64,000 nt of DNA from Corticium candelabrum (Eukaryota; Porifera; Homoscleromorpha; Homosclerophorida; Plakinidae): the NCBI RefSeq assembly GCF_963422355.1, contig NC_085098.1, positions 3,522,632-3,586,631 on the forward strand. Direction: 5' to 3'. This document shows, piece after piece, positions 34,435-47,138 of the stretch. Both the position numbers and the translations under genes were made by a program. The stretch's first letter is position 1, and every line of letters begins with the position of its first letter. A model generated the notes under the pieces. The model saw only the letters and a list, made by a program, of their open reading frames with translations, did not search any database and had not been told where the DNA came from.

Positions 34435-36077
34435 GGTTCGGCCTTCGTGTGTGTACTGAACACACAGTGGTCGTCCGGGTAGCTACACTACGCGTGGGCT
34501 TTTGACGAGCTTTAGCATATCACACGTATAGTCAACTATGTCTCACCCAGCCAGCCCATGGACTTTTCAGTGAGGAGATAGCATGTACATGAGTAGATAC
34601 CGTAGACACTATCAGACACTGACAGTAATGCAGATACCATACTTTGAGGTGCATTGACCACTTCATGTGGATCATGGATTGCGTTTTGGATTCTATACTT
34701 AGTTGCACGGTTTTAAATAATTAATAGACTCACATGTAGCTACTACATTTAGTAAAGAGACCGCTAGCTACTGACAGTGTCCGTTCCACATTAGGATAGG
34801 CTCGAAAGTGAATAATGAGCATAGGTCACGGTAGGTGCTTAATTAAAAATTATTTTTAATTTTTAATTAATCTATATAGGTATAAAGAAAGCCCTCTGTC
34901 TGTCTGTCTGTCAACGCAAAACGACAAGATCGGTTGACGGATCGGTCTGAAAATCCTACTAACGAGGTAACTTTTGACGGAAAACAGCATGGGATATGAT
35001 TTTGAAGTCCGACTCAATTGGGTCGCATTTGAGGCTAGACTGCAGTTGCGCGCGAATTTTTCTACAACAGCGCATTGGATCTCCATCAAATTTTAAATTC
35101 CTATTTCTGACCTTAAACGGTACGCACGAAGTGTGTCGTTTATTACCGGCGATATCGTTAAGAGCAAGATATTTGACTATATCCGGGTCTTTGAAAATAC
35201 GCTTACCTTCGTTTGTCCGTGTACATGTGTACTGTGTGCGCGTCGAATAGTCGCCACGTTCGCTACACCTGTTTTCTACAACGGCAAAAATGTCTTCGAA
35301 ATGACGACATCCAACGGGACTATCGAAATGGTTGCAAGATAAGGCGTGACTGGTAATATTGCATACGGGGAACCGATTAATCCGTCAAGCCACTCTTCTA
35401 GTGCTGGCGTTTCTCTCCAAATTCTGATTGCATTTGCACCGAATTCAATTAACCTACATGTTTCCAGTACAAGACACTCGGGTAGATTTTCATTTGTCTT
35501 CAAAGGAATATTAATTAATTAGCTAAAAATCAATTAATGTAATTAGCCCGGGCGAAGAACGGGTTACTCAGCACAAAACCGCAAGATTTAATTGCTGCAA
35601 TTTGGTATGTTACTACAGCAACTGTAATTAGCCAGTTAATACATTTTTAGTTATACTATTATAATTATGCATGTACAGTATACCTCAGCTCCAGGATTGA
35701 CGTGTACACTGTACTAGAATTACGTTACCACGCTTCACCGATTGTACAGTGAATGTTTAATTAGTGTGCGGATGTCTTCTTATTTTTCGCTTTCTTAACC
35801 TTTTTGTAATTTTTTCTAGTACAGAGGCCAGATACCTTAGATTACCTCGTCCCATTCTCTATTCTAATTAGACAAAAATGCAACGCCATACGATTTCTAA
35901 TCATACCGAGATCTTCTCGAAGGCTTAAACAACAGCGGAAATATTGCAGATTTGCGAAGCATAGCGTGGAACAGACAGTAGGAGAATTACACTGTTTCCT
36001 AGACTAGCAGCCCACGTAGTTTTAGTTCTGATGTGTGTTAATACATGTAGCACTGTTCTTTCTAATTTGTGTAACGT
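34435..36077. other. Intergenic between TRP channel and tRNA
   Basis: Divergent promoter region for the channel gene on its left side. It holds a likely non-autonomous transposon at about 34,840-35,580. No other gene recognised. Confidence 0.5.
34840..35580. mobile_element. Probable Helitron/Helentron-like non-autonomous element
   Basis: The left part has an AT palindrome, then TATAGGTATAAAG and a short (CTGT)n run followed by a motif resembling AACGACAAGATCGGTTGACG. The right part has the hairpin CCCGGGCGAAGAACGGG, then TTACTCAGC. This arrangement (microsatellite near one end, GC-rich hairpin near the other) is common in invertebrate Helentron-derived elements. Ends are not exactly defined and no target duplication was found. 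Confidence 0.4.
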
Positions 36078-36149
36078 GGGGGTATAGCTCAGTGGTAGAG
36101 CATTCGACTGCAGATCGAGAGGTCCCCGGTTCAAATCCGGGTGCCCCCT
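36078..36149 (+). tRNA. tRNA-Cys (GCA)
   Basis: A full cloverleaf can be drawn. The acceptor stem is GGGGGTA with TGCCCCC (one G-T pair), the D arm carries GCTCAGTGGTAGAGC, the anticodon loop CTGCAGA holds anticodon GCA at 36,110-36,112, and the T arm is CCCGG-TTCAAAT-CCGGG. The discriminator base is T at 36,149. The internal A box (TAGCTCAGTGGTAGAGCA) and B box (GGTTCAAATCC) serve as the RNA polymerase III promoter. CTTTTC follows at once and would act as terminator. No intron and no encoded CCA, as expected for eukaryotes. Confidence 0.97.
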
Positions 36150-36154
36150 CTTTT
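36150..36154 (+). terminator. RNA polymerase III terminator of tRNA-Cys
   Basis: Run of four T directly after the tRNA 3' end. Confidence 0.7.
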
Positions 36155-36459
36155 CTTACACGGAGTTCACACTTTTGTTTAGACGTTTTTCTTTTCTTTC
36201 GTTTACCAACAAATAGAAAAAACTATTTTTGTCGAAAAGGACTATTCCGTATCACCACCTACACATGCGAGAAAGCCTAGCAAAACAGTCCCGCAAAAAT
36301 GTACCTTCTAGCACCAGCTTGTGGTTAAGCGTGTGATGTACGGGCGTGTGAGAAGAGGACTGGGTAACATTGTGACTATTTGTGTACCCTGTATCTACGC
36401 ACCTATTCCTCGACGGTCTGGACTCCGCGGCATTTGGTCTTGCGATAGGAGCGTGCGCT

Positions 36460-37130
36460 ATGCCGTTGTGTCCTCATTGCGACAGTCAAACGTTTGATGT
36501 GACCGACGGCTTGTTCTTCTGTAGTCAGTGCGGCACGCAGTCGCAGGTAAGCCTGCCTTTCTTCTCTTCATTCCCACCATCACGTCGCTTCTTCATTCGA
36601 TGATTTTGTCTTCTCTGTTTGCTGGCAGGACGTGCGACAAGAAGAAGACTACAATTATGGACTGACCACGTTGTCTGTAGGTCGTTCATCTCGATTTGCC
36701 TCAAAGAAATCTAAAAAACATACCAAAAATGGTAAAACTTGAGTTGCTTGCATGTTTTCAACCATCAATTATCAAGATTATGGGCGTATTCGATTGACAC
36801 TTTCTGGAAAAAGTAAAGAAAGACGAGAAAGGGAAAGCCAATTTAAAATTAACACAATAGAACAGCAAGTTGTTGGAAAAGGGACAAGTGACATGCATTG
36901 CGCATGCGCAAATAATGATGCAAATGTCTGTTGCATTGGATGTTGATACGTTATGTTTACATGCGACATAAAAGCGAATGAGTGAAAGCGTTGTAGAATC
37001 ACTTCAATTATAGCTTTCCTTCCACACTTTTTGGGACTCGGCCATCTTTACTCCACCACCTGGTAGTTAGAAGCTTTGAATTTTTGCTCCTACAGACAGA
37101 CAGACACAGTGACAGACAGACAGATACAGT

Positions 37131-37162
<32 letters not shown>

Positions 37163-39867
37163 GTATAGTGGTGACTCAGTTGGTGCCATTAGTAACTCTG
37201 GTAGCTTATTGTCAACTGCTTGACTCTTAGTTGTACTTTATAGGGATCTCTTTGGTCCTAGTTCTCTTAGAACTTGCTGATTTTTAGCGTAGACTGTAAT
37301 AGTGTTTTGTATAAAAAATATATGTATTGATAAACAGACAAACAGACAGGCAGATACAGTGACAGACAGACAGACAGACAGGATAGTGGTGACTCAGTTG
37401 GTGCCATTAGTAACTCTGGTAGCTTATTGTCAACCGCTTGACTCTTAGTTGTACTTTATAGGGACCTCTTTGGTCCTAGTTCTCTTAGAACTTGCTGATT
37501 TTTAGCGTAGACTGTAATAGTGTTTTGTATAAGAAATATATGTATTGACAGACAGACAAACAGACAGACAGATACATTGACAGACTGACTGGCTGATGGA
37601 CATACATACATATGTAGAATATTTCCAATATTGGCTCTTCTGGACTGCAGTTATGCATTGAGTTTCCTTACTGTTTATACTTTGTTGGTTCCTCCCCCAG
37701 GACTATAAATCATGTGATGCTGTTTCCCAACTTCCTTTCCAGTTTAGAGAGTAGAAACAATGGAGAGCCTTTCCAAGCTTTTCGGGAAGAGACTACCCCA
37801 GGTGAACACCCTAAGTCTAGTTTCTCACCGGAAGTATGATGGCAGAGATGGTCTGGTCACGCAAGATTACCCTAACTCACCTTTCTACTCTTTTGTTTCT
37901 TGGAATAGTGCTAATCAAATGTGCCCTCTATCTACAGTAAATAAAAATTTGGAGAAAACGGAAGATTTGATTCGATATTGGTGGTCTGTGGTTTGTTTTT
38001 ATAGAGACGAAGCGTTGTACTGTGTGGGAGTGGAATGAAGCATTTCAGTGGCTCTTGAAGAAGCAGGTCGAGGCTCTTATAGGCATGGGTTTCGATAGGA
38101 AACTAAAGGTCAGTCAACATGCAATCAACATGTACAGTAAGAATTGTGATATAATATTGTAATGCATTCTATGTGTCAAGTTTTAAGTGTGATGAGTGAT
38201 TGTTCTTATTTATATAACAAGAGGTATACAGTCAGACCTTGGTCAGTGTGGAAAATAGGGAATTGTTTTGGCTCGGACAGACTGAGTCTAGGTAGGACAT
38301 TCTTGTATGGTGTTGCATGTCTAATTAAGTGCCTCCCTTACTGCAGCCGTGTTGCATGTAATTTTTTACAACCAACTTCCAAGGGAGAAATGGTGTTAAA
38401 GGCAGCTGAGGTTTTTTTCTGGATAAAGCATGCTAGGAGGCACGTAAGTTCATGAAATTAACAGTTACACCATTGGAAAGGCCATCACGTGCTAAGAGAC
38501 AAGGTTTACACTATCATATATGTGTACGGGTGGATGTTTTGTCTAAACATATTCCAACATTGGTGCAGTATTTGGTCAGACAAACAACACATTTGGTGGG
38601 ACATTGTCCTTTGTCCTACCGTTATTTTCCACACTGTTGGTATTCTGACTGTGTTTGTCCCACAGATTTCTGTCGGACTAACACGATTGTTGGATTATTG
38701 GTAACAAATAGACACTGTCACAGTGACCATGTAAATTGGTTTCACGTGTACCTTGTCAGAAAGCGAGGATTATCGGTGTCAGAATAACGAGGACTGACTG
38801 TGTTTTTGTGTTCAATACCTCATAATAATGGGGACGATAGTGTTGTCAATTAATTAATTAGTTATTGATTTTGATGTTTATTTGCTTATAGTAACTTTAC
38901 TTGTAGGAAGCTGTCGCTCAGCTGTGGTTTGCTTATCTTCGCAAGCTGAACATTGCCTTCACAGACAGCCCAGAGACCGAAGTACGACGACTGTTTGCCA
39001 ACATTTCAAAGAAGAAGTTGAGTGAGCATCAGGAGAGACTCACTCGAAGAGCACATCGGAAATCAAAGATAACAAGTCTATCTCAATCCGCGTTGTATTC
39101 AGACAGCAGCGACGAAGAAACGACATCACAGCAAACGACACAACCAGCAAAGAAACCTCGAGTTACATTTAGTGATGCTGTCAAACAGTCTGATGCCTCA
39201 TCTCAAAAGAAGCAACCGTGTAGTTCTTCTGAGTCCGAAGTCTCCGATAGAGAACCGTTGACTCCATATGAATGTTCAGACACAGAATGCCCATCGGGGG
39301 ACGATGCAGCAGTAGATATGGAGATTCCAGTGGCGTTGCGCGATGCCATGAAGGACGGCTTGAACAAAACATACAAAGTCTTTGGTTGTAATCGTTCAGA
39401 ATTGTATGCGATGTGTGCCGATGTTCCTGTTGTTGTTTGCTATGTGGCCTTGCTGAGTCTAGGACAGACGGTCGTCGAGATTGATATCGTGCGATGGTTA
39501 CGGTCGCAGAAACTTCCTTATCTTGATATGATGTCGTGCCTGCCACAGCACATGCAAGTATCTGTGCGTGGAGTGGCTGCTGTTTTTAAGCCTTATGTAT
39601 GCGTTTGACTGTGCTATATGTGATTAATGTGACTGTGGAGACGTGCTGTGTTTGTAGGTAGCATTGGAGCCTGTGGATTTGGGGAGAGCCGTCAAGCGGT
39701 TGATTCTTGGGTTGAATGTACCGCGTTCTTGTTTTCCGTCTGTTGATTGTGAAGCCGTCTGTCACCGATTTGCCTCAGAACTGCTTTTGCCAGGTGAGAC
39801 AGCGAATGCAAGTCAGAACAAATGAAATGAAAGTAGAAAGTTTGACTTATAGCCAACTTACATGCTA

Positions 39868-39918
<51 letters not shown>

Positions 39919-39920
39919 TG

Positions 39921-39956
<36 letters not shown>

Positions 39957-40250
39957 TGTCTTTGCATTGTGTGTTTGCCTGTAAATATGATATCAATTGA
40001 ACGGCTTAATACAGAAAATGAAAGTTATAGTTTCGGACAAGTTCAAAAATGGGCAGTCTGGGTCAAGTAACTTCTGAGATAATAAATATTTACATTTTGA
40101 CGTGTTCCATTTCTTTCACACGGGTTGTGCAACTCCATCATCTAGTCACATTATCAGCATACGTATAGTAGACAACCATTTTCACTCTTTAGTCAGTCAT
40201 GCAGGAAGCAACTAAAACATGCTTTAGCAACAACATTTGGAGATCAATAT

Positions 40251-40327
<77 letters not shown>

Positions 40328-40672
40328 CCTAAACCGCCCATCCACATGAATGATGGCAAGCGTAAAAAGTGTATACATATATAGCAGAACTAAGTTAGAA
40401 ACAAAGTCACTATCATTGTTTGTCAGGTCTGATGACATTTATGTCTCTTCTTATCACTCTCTCTCTCTCTTGTGAAGAAGCGATTGCATTTTTTCACACT
40501 TGACTGCTCCAATTCTCATTCGTGAGGATCAGGGCGACTTTTTCCTTTGTAGCAATTATGTCTTGTTTTCCCTTGCTGTGACTTAAACGTTTGATTGCAG
40601 GTTGTGCATAGTAGAAGTTCTTGATCTTGATGAGTGCTTATGGAATTTACTTCGACACGTGCCTTTCTATTT

Positions 40673-40737
<65 letters not shown>

Positions 40738-41011
40738 CACACACACACACACACATCTCGAACTGATTTGTGCATTTTGTTTGAGTTTGTTTCTTTGCAG
40801 AGCACGTTCGTAACATCATAAGTGGCTTGTTACGAATTCACACTCCTGACTGTATCTTGCCGTTCTTCTATTCCATTGGCAGTCTGGACTCTACTGGCGT
40901 CGGTGGGATGTGCATGGCGGTTGTTGTTATGGCGATGAGGATGTGCTACGGTCTCGACGGAGAGCGGGAATTCAAATGTCCATCGCAAGGTCAAAGCAGT
41001 GTGTGTGTATG

Positions 41012-41070
<59 letters not shown>

Positions 41071-41690
41071 TGGTTACTAATCATGAGCTTCATGTTTCAT
41101 TTAGTAGATCTCGATTTGGCATGGTGCGAGTGGCTGCAACTGTATTCGCAGCATCTAGTTAAACAGCATAGACTCTCAAGTCCAACCAAGTACGAACAGA
41201 AATCGAGAAATATCATGTGACACGTTCTCATTTTGTTCTGGTGTAATCAGCATTCTTGGCTTGGCTAAAGACTGTCGATTGTACTTGACGGCATGGGACT
41301 ATCGAATACCAAAGCGACCACGTGGGATTGCAGATAATGCAGGTCAGGGTTTAGTTAATATCAACTACAAATAATATATAAATGTGTATGTAAATAATAC
41401 ACAAATAGGTAAACTATGAGAATATAGTTACTATATATAATATAAAATATATTTAGCTGTGATGTTGTGCTTCCGTGCATTTAATGGCCCCGTGCCTGTA
41501 AAAGTGACGATTACCAAAATCAGAGTCAGTCTTTCTGGTAGTCTGCAGTGGCATGGCAGTATGGACTTGAGTTATGCTGTGTATAACACAGGGATCCTAG
41601 GAATGGTAAGACACCATAGGTGTGTAGTCTCGCATAGGTGTGTAGTCTCGCATAGCCAGACCCTCTCCGCCATCATACTTCCTGCGGGAT

Positions 41691-41778
<88 letters not shown>

Positions 41779-42308
41779 CAAAGAGGAATACCATGCTTCA
41801 CAGTTGCTACAAACCATCCACAAAAATTTCCAGGTACCTACAGTACTGCTATACTTACTTGACTCTGAGTGTGTAACAATCATAGTCAGGAGAATATAAA
41901 TCATTTATTAATATCAATTACTTATGTGCAGCAAAACGTGTACCTCGTTGTGCTGAGATTTTTCGAAAGCTCAGTGAGGTATGTAAACCTCAGCGTACCG
42001 AGAAGGAACAAGATGCAACATGCAGATCTGAAATGAAAAGAAATTTGAAGCCCGACGTTGATCCTCCAGCAAGTCGATATCATCAACTCAGATTACAGAG
42101 GGTAGCCATTCATCCGGGCTGCAAAGACATTGCCGACTCTTACCGTCTATTTCTCAGCATCTGCGCAAGCCTAATCGAAATCAGGAAAGAGGCTCTTCAT
42201 TCTGACGTTGCTGTGCAAGAACAGTTGTACATCACACACTTTGAAAATGATCCGAAGCTGAAGAGAAAACGTTTCCGATCGGAATCGTTTACATATTCGT
42301 TTTCTTGA
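36460..42308 (+). CDS. TAF1B: TAF1B, RNA polymerase I initiation factor subunit
   Basis: ATG at 36,460. Exons: 36,460-36,546; 36,629-36,731; 38,005-38,108; 38,907-39,596; 39,658-39,793; 40,801-40,989; 41,108-41,216; 41,251-41,342; 41,457-41,605; 41,932-41,978; 42,026-42,308. Phases agree, giving about 662 residues (human protein 588). Residues 4-25 are the RRN7-type zinc ribbon, CPHC...CSQCG. VWEWNEAFQWLLKKQVEAL matches the conserved helix after it. The TFIIB-like core spans roughly residues 95-470, interrupted by a serine-rich acidic linker (exon 4). The tail ends basic (KLKRKRFRS), as in TAF1B. In the SL1/core factor complex it recruits RNA polymerase I to rDNA promoters in the nucleolus (family knowledge). 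The 47-base intron before the last exon is the weakest call; a frame change would otherwise be needed there. Confidence 0.85.
37095..37163 (+). repeat. (CAGA)n microsatellite in TAF1B intron 2
   Basis: CAGA units with ACAGTG interruptions, directly before a LINE 3' fragment. Confidence 0.9.
37164..37330 (+). mobile_element. LINE 3'-end fragment
   Basis: Homologous to 1,843-1,998 (last codons plus 3' UTR of the LINE). It starts at the ATAGTGGTGACTCAGTTGG point and ends TATTGA, enclosed by CAGA tracts on both sides. Confidence 0.8.
37331..37381 (+). repeat. (CAGA)n microsatellite
   Basis: Imperfect CAGA/AACA tract between two LINE 3'-end fragments. Confidence 0.85.
37382..37548 (+). mobile_element. 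LINE 3'-end fragment, second copy
   Basis: Near-identical to 37,164-37,330 with the same 5' truncation point, again followed by (CAGA)n (37,549-37,581). The pair may be a tandem duplication of one truncated insertion. Confidence 0.8.
38229..38800. mobile_element. Pogo/Tigger-like non-autonomous element
   Basis: Left end TACAGTCAGACCTTGG and right end AACGAGGACTGACTG are imperfect inverted repeats typical of pogo-like elements; a TA precedes the left end. The right part shares sequence (GGTAACAAATA, CAGTGACCATG) with 23,787-23,945. It lies in TAF1B intron 3 and has no transposase. Confidence 0.65.
39871..39954. repeat. (GT)n microsatellite
   Basis: GT tract with a TTTGTGCAT interruption, in TAF1B intron 5, which also holds (CA)n tracts at about 40,252-40,322 and 40,676-40,756. 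Confidence 0.95.
40252..40756. repeat. Two (CA)n microsatellites in one intron
   Basis: CA tracts at about 40,252-40,322 and 40,676-40,756 in TAF1B intron 5. The second ends about 45 bases before the exon 6 acceptor. Confidence 0.95.
40998..41070. repeat. (GT)n microsatellite
   Basis: GT tract starting about 10 bases inside TAF1B intron 6. Confidence 0.95.
41618..41692. mobile_element. Relic of a MULE-like TIR
   Basis: TGTAGTCTCGCATAGCCAGAC with a downstream CTCTCCGCC and CCTGCGGG matches the order of the TIR of the element at 15,937-16,695. A 20-bp local duplication (AGGTGTGTAGTCTCGCAT) precedes it. In TAF1B intron 9. Confidence 0.5.
41694..41777. repeat. (GT)n microsatellite
   Basis: About 42 GT units in TAF1B intron 9, directly after the TIR relic. 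Confidence 0.95.
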
Positions 42309-42425
42309 CCTGAGTGCATCTGCTATTACAGCAGCAGCATCTGGATTGAGGATTAACATTGATGTTGACGTGTTTATTGATCAGCCAGCTATGAAAGTTG
42401 TGCATCTGCTGCTATATACAGTAGT

Positions 42426-42580
42426 ACACTAGACTATTGTATTGGAGGGATGCATACACTAGACTATTGTATTGGAGGGATGCATACACTAGACTATTGT
42501 ATTGGAGTGATGCATCTCACAATACATTAGACTATTGTATTGGAGGGATGCATCTCACAATACACTAGACTATTGTATAC
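42426..42580. repeat. 30-bp minisatellite
   Basis: Three head-to-tail units of ACACTAGACTATTGTATTGG plus AGGGATGCAT (42,426-42,515). Two further units are spaced by CTCACAATA. Confidence 0.9.
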
Positions 42581-43007
42581 CTGGCCACATGGTCAATGAT
42601 TCTTATAATGCTTGTAATCTGCAAGACGACTACCGTACAAGGCACTGATAGCGAGAGTTCTATCGATGATTGTAAACCTATCTATAGACGAAATTAAAGA
42701 AAGCAATTGGAGTGAGAGGATAACAGCGAGTACAGAGGCTTTGTCTACACGAAGAGCATGAAAATGTTGTAAGCTGGTGCTGTAGTGATTTATGTATCAA
42801 ATGATCCTCAGATATCAGGCACTTGAAATCACATGTTGTACTGATAGTTTTTTCGTTGTTAGATGTATTGGTATTACGATGTGAGTTAGAGTAAATGTCA
42901 GGTGCATTCATTGTATGACGACTATGGTATTGGACTTGACAAGACATACACTCACTACTGTACATGTCACATAGCCTGCTTCTATCGATTGAAGTGGTGT
43001 GGGTTGT

Positions 43008-43008
<1 letters not shown>

Positions 43009-43098
<90 letters not shown>
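43009..43098. repeat. (GT)n microsatellite
   Basis: About 45 GT units with one GC interruption. Confidence 0.95.
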
Positions 43099-43102
<4 letters not shown>

Positions 43103-44201
43103 GACAAATGTTATTTACACTTCATCCAACAGCCAGTTGCGTTATAGGCTGCAATCAGTTGTGCTCAAAATGACTACAGAAATTGAGTGCATGAACTGTA
43201 GTAAGTATATTATTATATTCATCAATCATCTCTTCACTAAACTATTCTTAGTGAAGGTTGTTTTCATATCTTGTCTGGACTGTTGCAGATTGATACTTAA
43301 ATTGCAGATTGATACTTAAACCCCGACCAAACACCTTGAAGCCGATCAAATCCATTCCTCCTGTTATCTCCCGATACCCAAGCCCTTAGGCCCTACCAAC
43401 ATATGGTCTCAGTTGCCATGCATCTAAACTCCATTGGCTTTACATTGACCGAGTTTTAAGAAGCGTGCATCAATGACTCCTTTGTTGTTGTCAAGTCTGA
43501 TCGTGTTAGGTTCCTGATTGCATCATCACCTAGGTCTTGTTGGGTTTCTAAGGAGAGAGCAAGGTGTGCCCCTAATGGCTTGGGTGGCATATGCAAAGGT
43601 GACGTTGTTACTCGCAGCTAATTCATTAGATAAACCCAAGATGGTTAATGTGCGTCAGTGTAAGTGAGTTCTGACTTCAATAGTAACACAAACGGATACA
43701 CTGAAATGATTCCTTGTGTACCCTATGCCACTTATTGGTATCAATATGGTTTCACTGGTGTATATCTACACATAATATTATTACATCAACATCTGGTCAA
43801 ACTGATGTTATCAGCAATGATGCCGACCAGCTGTTTCATATGGTTTTAGGAGGCATAACAGCATGACCCTAAAGAATCACTACATCATACATACAGGTCG
43901 ATACGTCTACCAACATTGTGGAAGAGGGAATCATTGTTATGTATGACCACTCAATATGTAGTTCCAATTGGTCAACATGAGTCATACTGTTGCCTTACTA
44001 ATTATTGTAAGTGAACTAATGTAGAAGGTGAGACAGGGCAGAAACGTCACAATTCGTGGAAGGCACGATGCGAGTGCAATAGGAAGTAATTGAAGTTGCA
44101 ATAACGAGATTGTACATTAAACCATTAGAGACACATTAGCATAAAGGCAAAGCTAATACAAGACAATAAAACACAAACATGTGTGGACATACACCACATC
44201 T

Positions 44202-44262
44202 TCTAATACAAGCCCACCACCTGTATTGTTTGTAATGGTCCATAGAGTGGGCTTGTATTAGG
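44202..44262. repeat. Hairpin with 15-bp arms
   Basis: CTAATACAAGCCCAC and, about 30 bases on, GTGGGCTTGTATTAG. The arm end is related to the TATTAGAAGGATGCAT motif nearby, suggesting a MITE remnant. Confidence 0.6.
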
Positions 44263-45736
44263 AGGGAAAATATTGGATGGTGGGCTTTTTTTTCAAAACC
44301 TTATATGACAATGAACATAAAATACAGGGGCATAGGATGCAAATAATAAAAGTGGTGGGGCCTGACGCGCGCTACTAGGTGCTAAAATAGCGCACGCTAG
44401 CTGCAACTCCAAAATCAGTTTGACATCTTCGAAAGTTTCTTCACATTTTTTTCGCTCTTTTGTTATTAAGCTAAGTGAAGTAATCTTTGATTGCCATTTT
44501 AAAACATCTTTTCTGTTTAGAATAGTTCTGTAATTACGTTATAAATATTAGAAATATATTATGTATTTAATTGTCTATACCTAAACCGGAAGTTATGTCA
44601 ACTGGTGAAAGATAGTTTTTTCAAAATATGTGCCCGACCCATTCCTACGCCACTGTAATGGCTCAAAAACACATTCAGTACTAGTAAATGTTATTGAGTT
44701 ACTGAGCTATTATTAAACACTAAAACAGCAGCATGTGGGTGAGCATCTGTAAATTGAAATGAGCCGCAGACTATGCATATATTAGAAGGTGGGAAAGTAT
44801 TGGAAGGATGCATTTGTATTAGAAGGATGCATTTGTATTAGAAGAAATAGTATACATAAAAAGTCTGGGCTATTATCAGTGGTCAAAGTTGTAGCCAACT
44901 CCATCGTTCCTATCGACTATTGTATTAGCAGGATGGCTGTCTTTTGATCATTTCGCTTCCATTACGCTTATTTATTTAAATACTGGAGTGTTTGTTGATT
45001 GAAAAAATTGTGGAATGTTTTACAGGCGTTGTTGGTACTTAAGCTACCGACTATTGCTAGATATGACAATGATATGTGGGTGTGGGCGGTCATGTCTCAT
45101 AAGAATCAATTTGGGGTCCATGTGGTCCAGATTAATGACAGAACAATCAATGATATGATCATAATATTGTAATTATATACATTAATAATTAATTATATCA
45201 TCATCAAATATAATGATATAATAGTTAATATATGTATCGTCACAATAATGATCATCACATATTATAATTAACGATATGATCATCACATATAATTAACAGG
45301 CTCTGGGGCTTTTAAAGTCTCATTATGCTTATGTTTTCAAATATATTGTTAATTAATTAATAGATATAATCAATTCTATCATCATTACATATAAGTAATA
45401 TATATTAATTAACATACTAATATTAACACGTTGGCTGTAACTAACTACTTACTGGTCCTGCGCTCAAACAGTGAACATGTGTTCTTCACGGTTCTAACCC
45501 TAATATTCGTTTGGTACCTGGTGACCATTACTACGACATAATTTACAGAACAGTTTCCAACATGTAAACTTGTGCAGATGAAGTAGTGGGAAAGAGTGCC
45601 ACTGTTGTTTACACTCAAATATAAGTGTCTCATACCAGCGGCAGCTGCTGGCCATGCAGTTTCCTCTGTTCATCAATATCGCTCAAGCACACTCAGTGCC
45701 TCGCTATTGTGCATGTCACCAGCACATGTTGGAAAC

Positions 45737-45836
<100 letters not shown>

Positions 45837-46240
45837 ATAATAAAAATTCTCTTGAATCTCATGAGCCCGTTTAACGAAGTAATCCATCAAATTGATATAT
45901 TCACAAATACTCCATGACGATGGCCATGCATCTACTTTGTAATAAACCGTCGAGCTTCAAGCGTTCTGTTATCTATACTTCTGAAAGTCTGATCGAACTT
46001 GGAGCACAGAGACCTCAGTGTGACTCGAGACATCCAAAGTACAAATCAACGTCTTGCCGACTTGACCGACCAATCACACGAGAGCAAGCCAATAGAATTG
46101 GATCCAATCGTTTCCAGTGTGTCGTCTCGGCTCCACAATACACGCCAATTACCTCTAGAATGTTCATATAGAAACGTTGTTGTACCTCTTTCTCTTACAT
46201 CTGTTCAACACTAGATACATCTAATTCACCGGTCGACGTA

Positions 46241-47086
46241 CTAGACGAGCCAAGTCAATATATGACTCGTGCTGTCGTCTCTGCCGACCACCTGATCGTC
46301 AGCGCTCGTACGGAAGTCTTCGAATCCGTCTCCGCCACTCACCACAATAATCTGAGACTCAGCAGGAGGCTCGGACTCTGAGAAAATTGTACAATCACTG
46401 ATAGTCGATACGTCGGATGACGTACGATTGTGCATACGACGATTCGCGGACAGAAACTCGTCTGTGGTGTCTTTCTTCATTCGGGAGAGTCTCGTGTGTG
46501 ATACGGATTGTGGAAGGCTGTCAGTTGAGCCACGATCGGCGAGTGAACGTACAAAGTCGGAGTCGGCGTGTTCGTCGTCGACGGCCGTTTGTTTCCTTAG
46601 GGCGGTCACGAAGCGAACAACGCCACTGTGGCCGAGATACGAACTGGAGAGAGTCGGGAGATCGAGTACGGACGACGTGTCTTCCTCGATCACGGGCATC
46701 CGCATTGTTAGCATCGCTCCAGCGCTCGTTCCGATCCACAACAGGCCTTCGCATGGCTGTAAACATGTTACGCGAAGTTGTGAGATCTTGTGTTGACGGA
46801 CGATGCCGTTAGAGCCTATAAAACACATCGCGGTGAGACCCACCGATGATGTTATGAAGGAGAGTGGCATACGCTACTTGCCTTGTAATATTCTCTTCAC
46901 TTCGGATCGAACGTCAACGACGGCTAATACCTGGAGAGTCACGGCATTGAAGAGTTTGACTTCGGGACTCTTTTCAAACGCTATCCATGCGGTTAGTCCA
47001 GCTGCAGATATGTGTGTCACCGTCTTAGATTGATCATTATGAGCTTGAAAGTGTCTCTACGAAGAAATGACTGACATCGACCACTA

Positions 47087-47138
<52 letters not shown>

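Noticed and set aside
46417-46812. Plus-strand frames opposite the last RhoGEF exon
   Set aside because: Antisense shadows of a well-supported coding exon; the same holds for plus-strand frames at 60,163-61,484 opposite exon 1.
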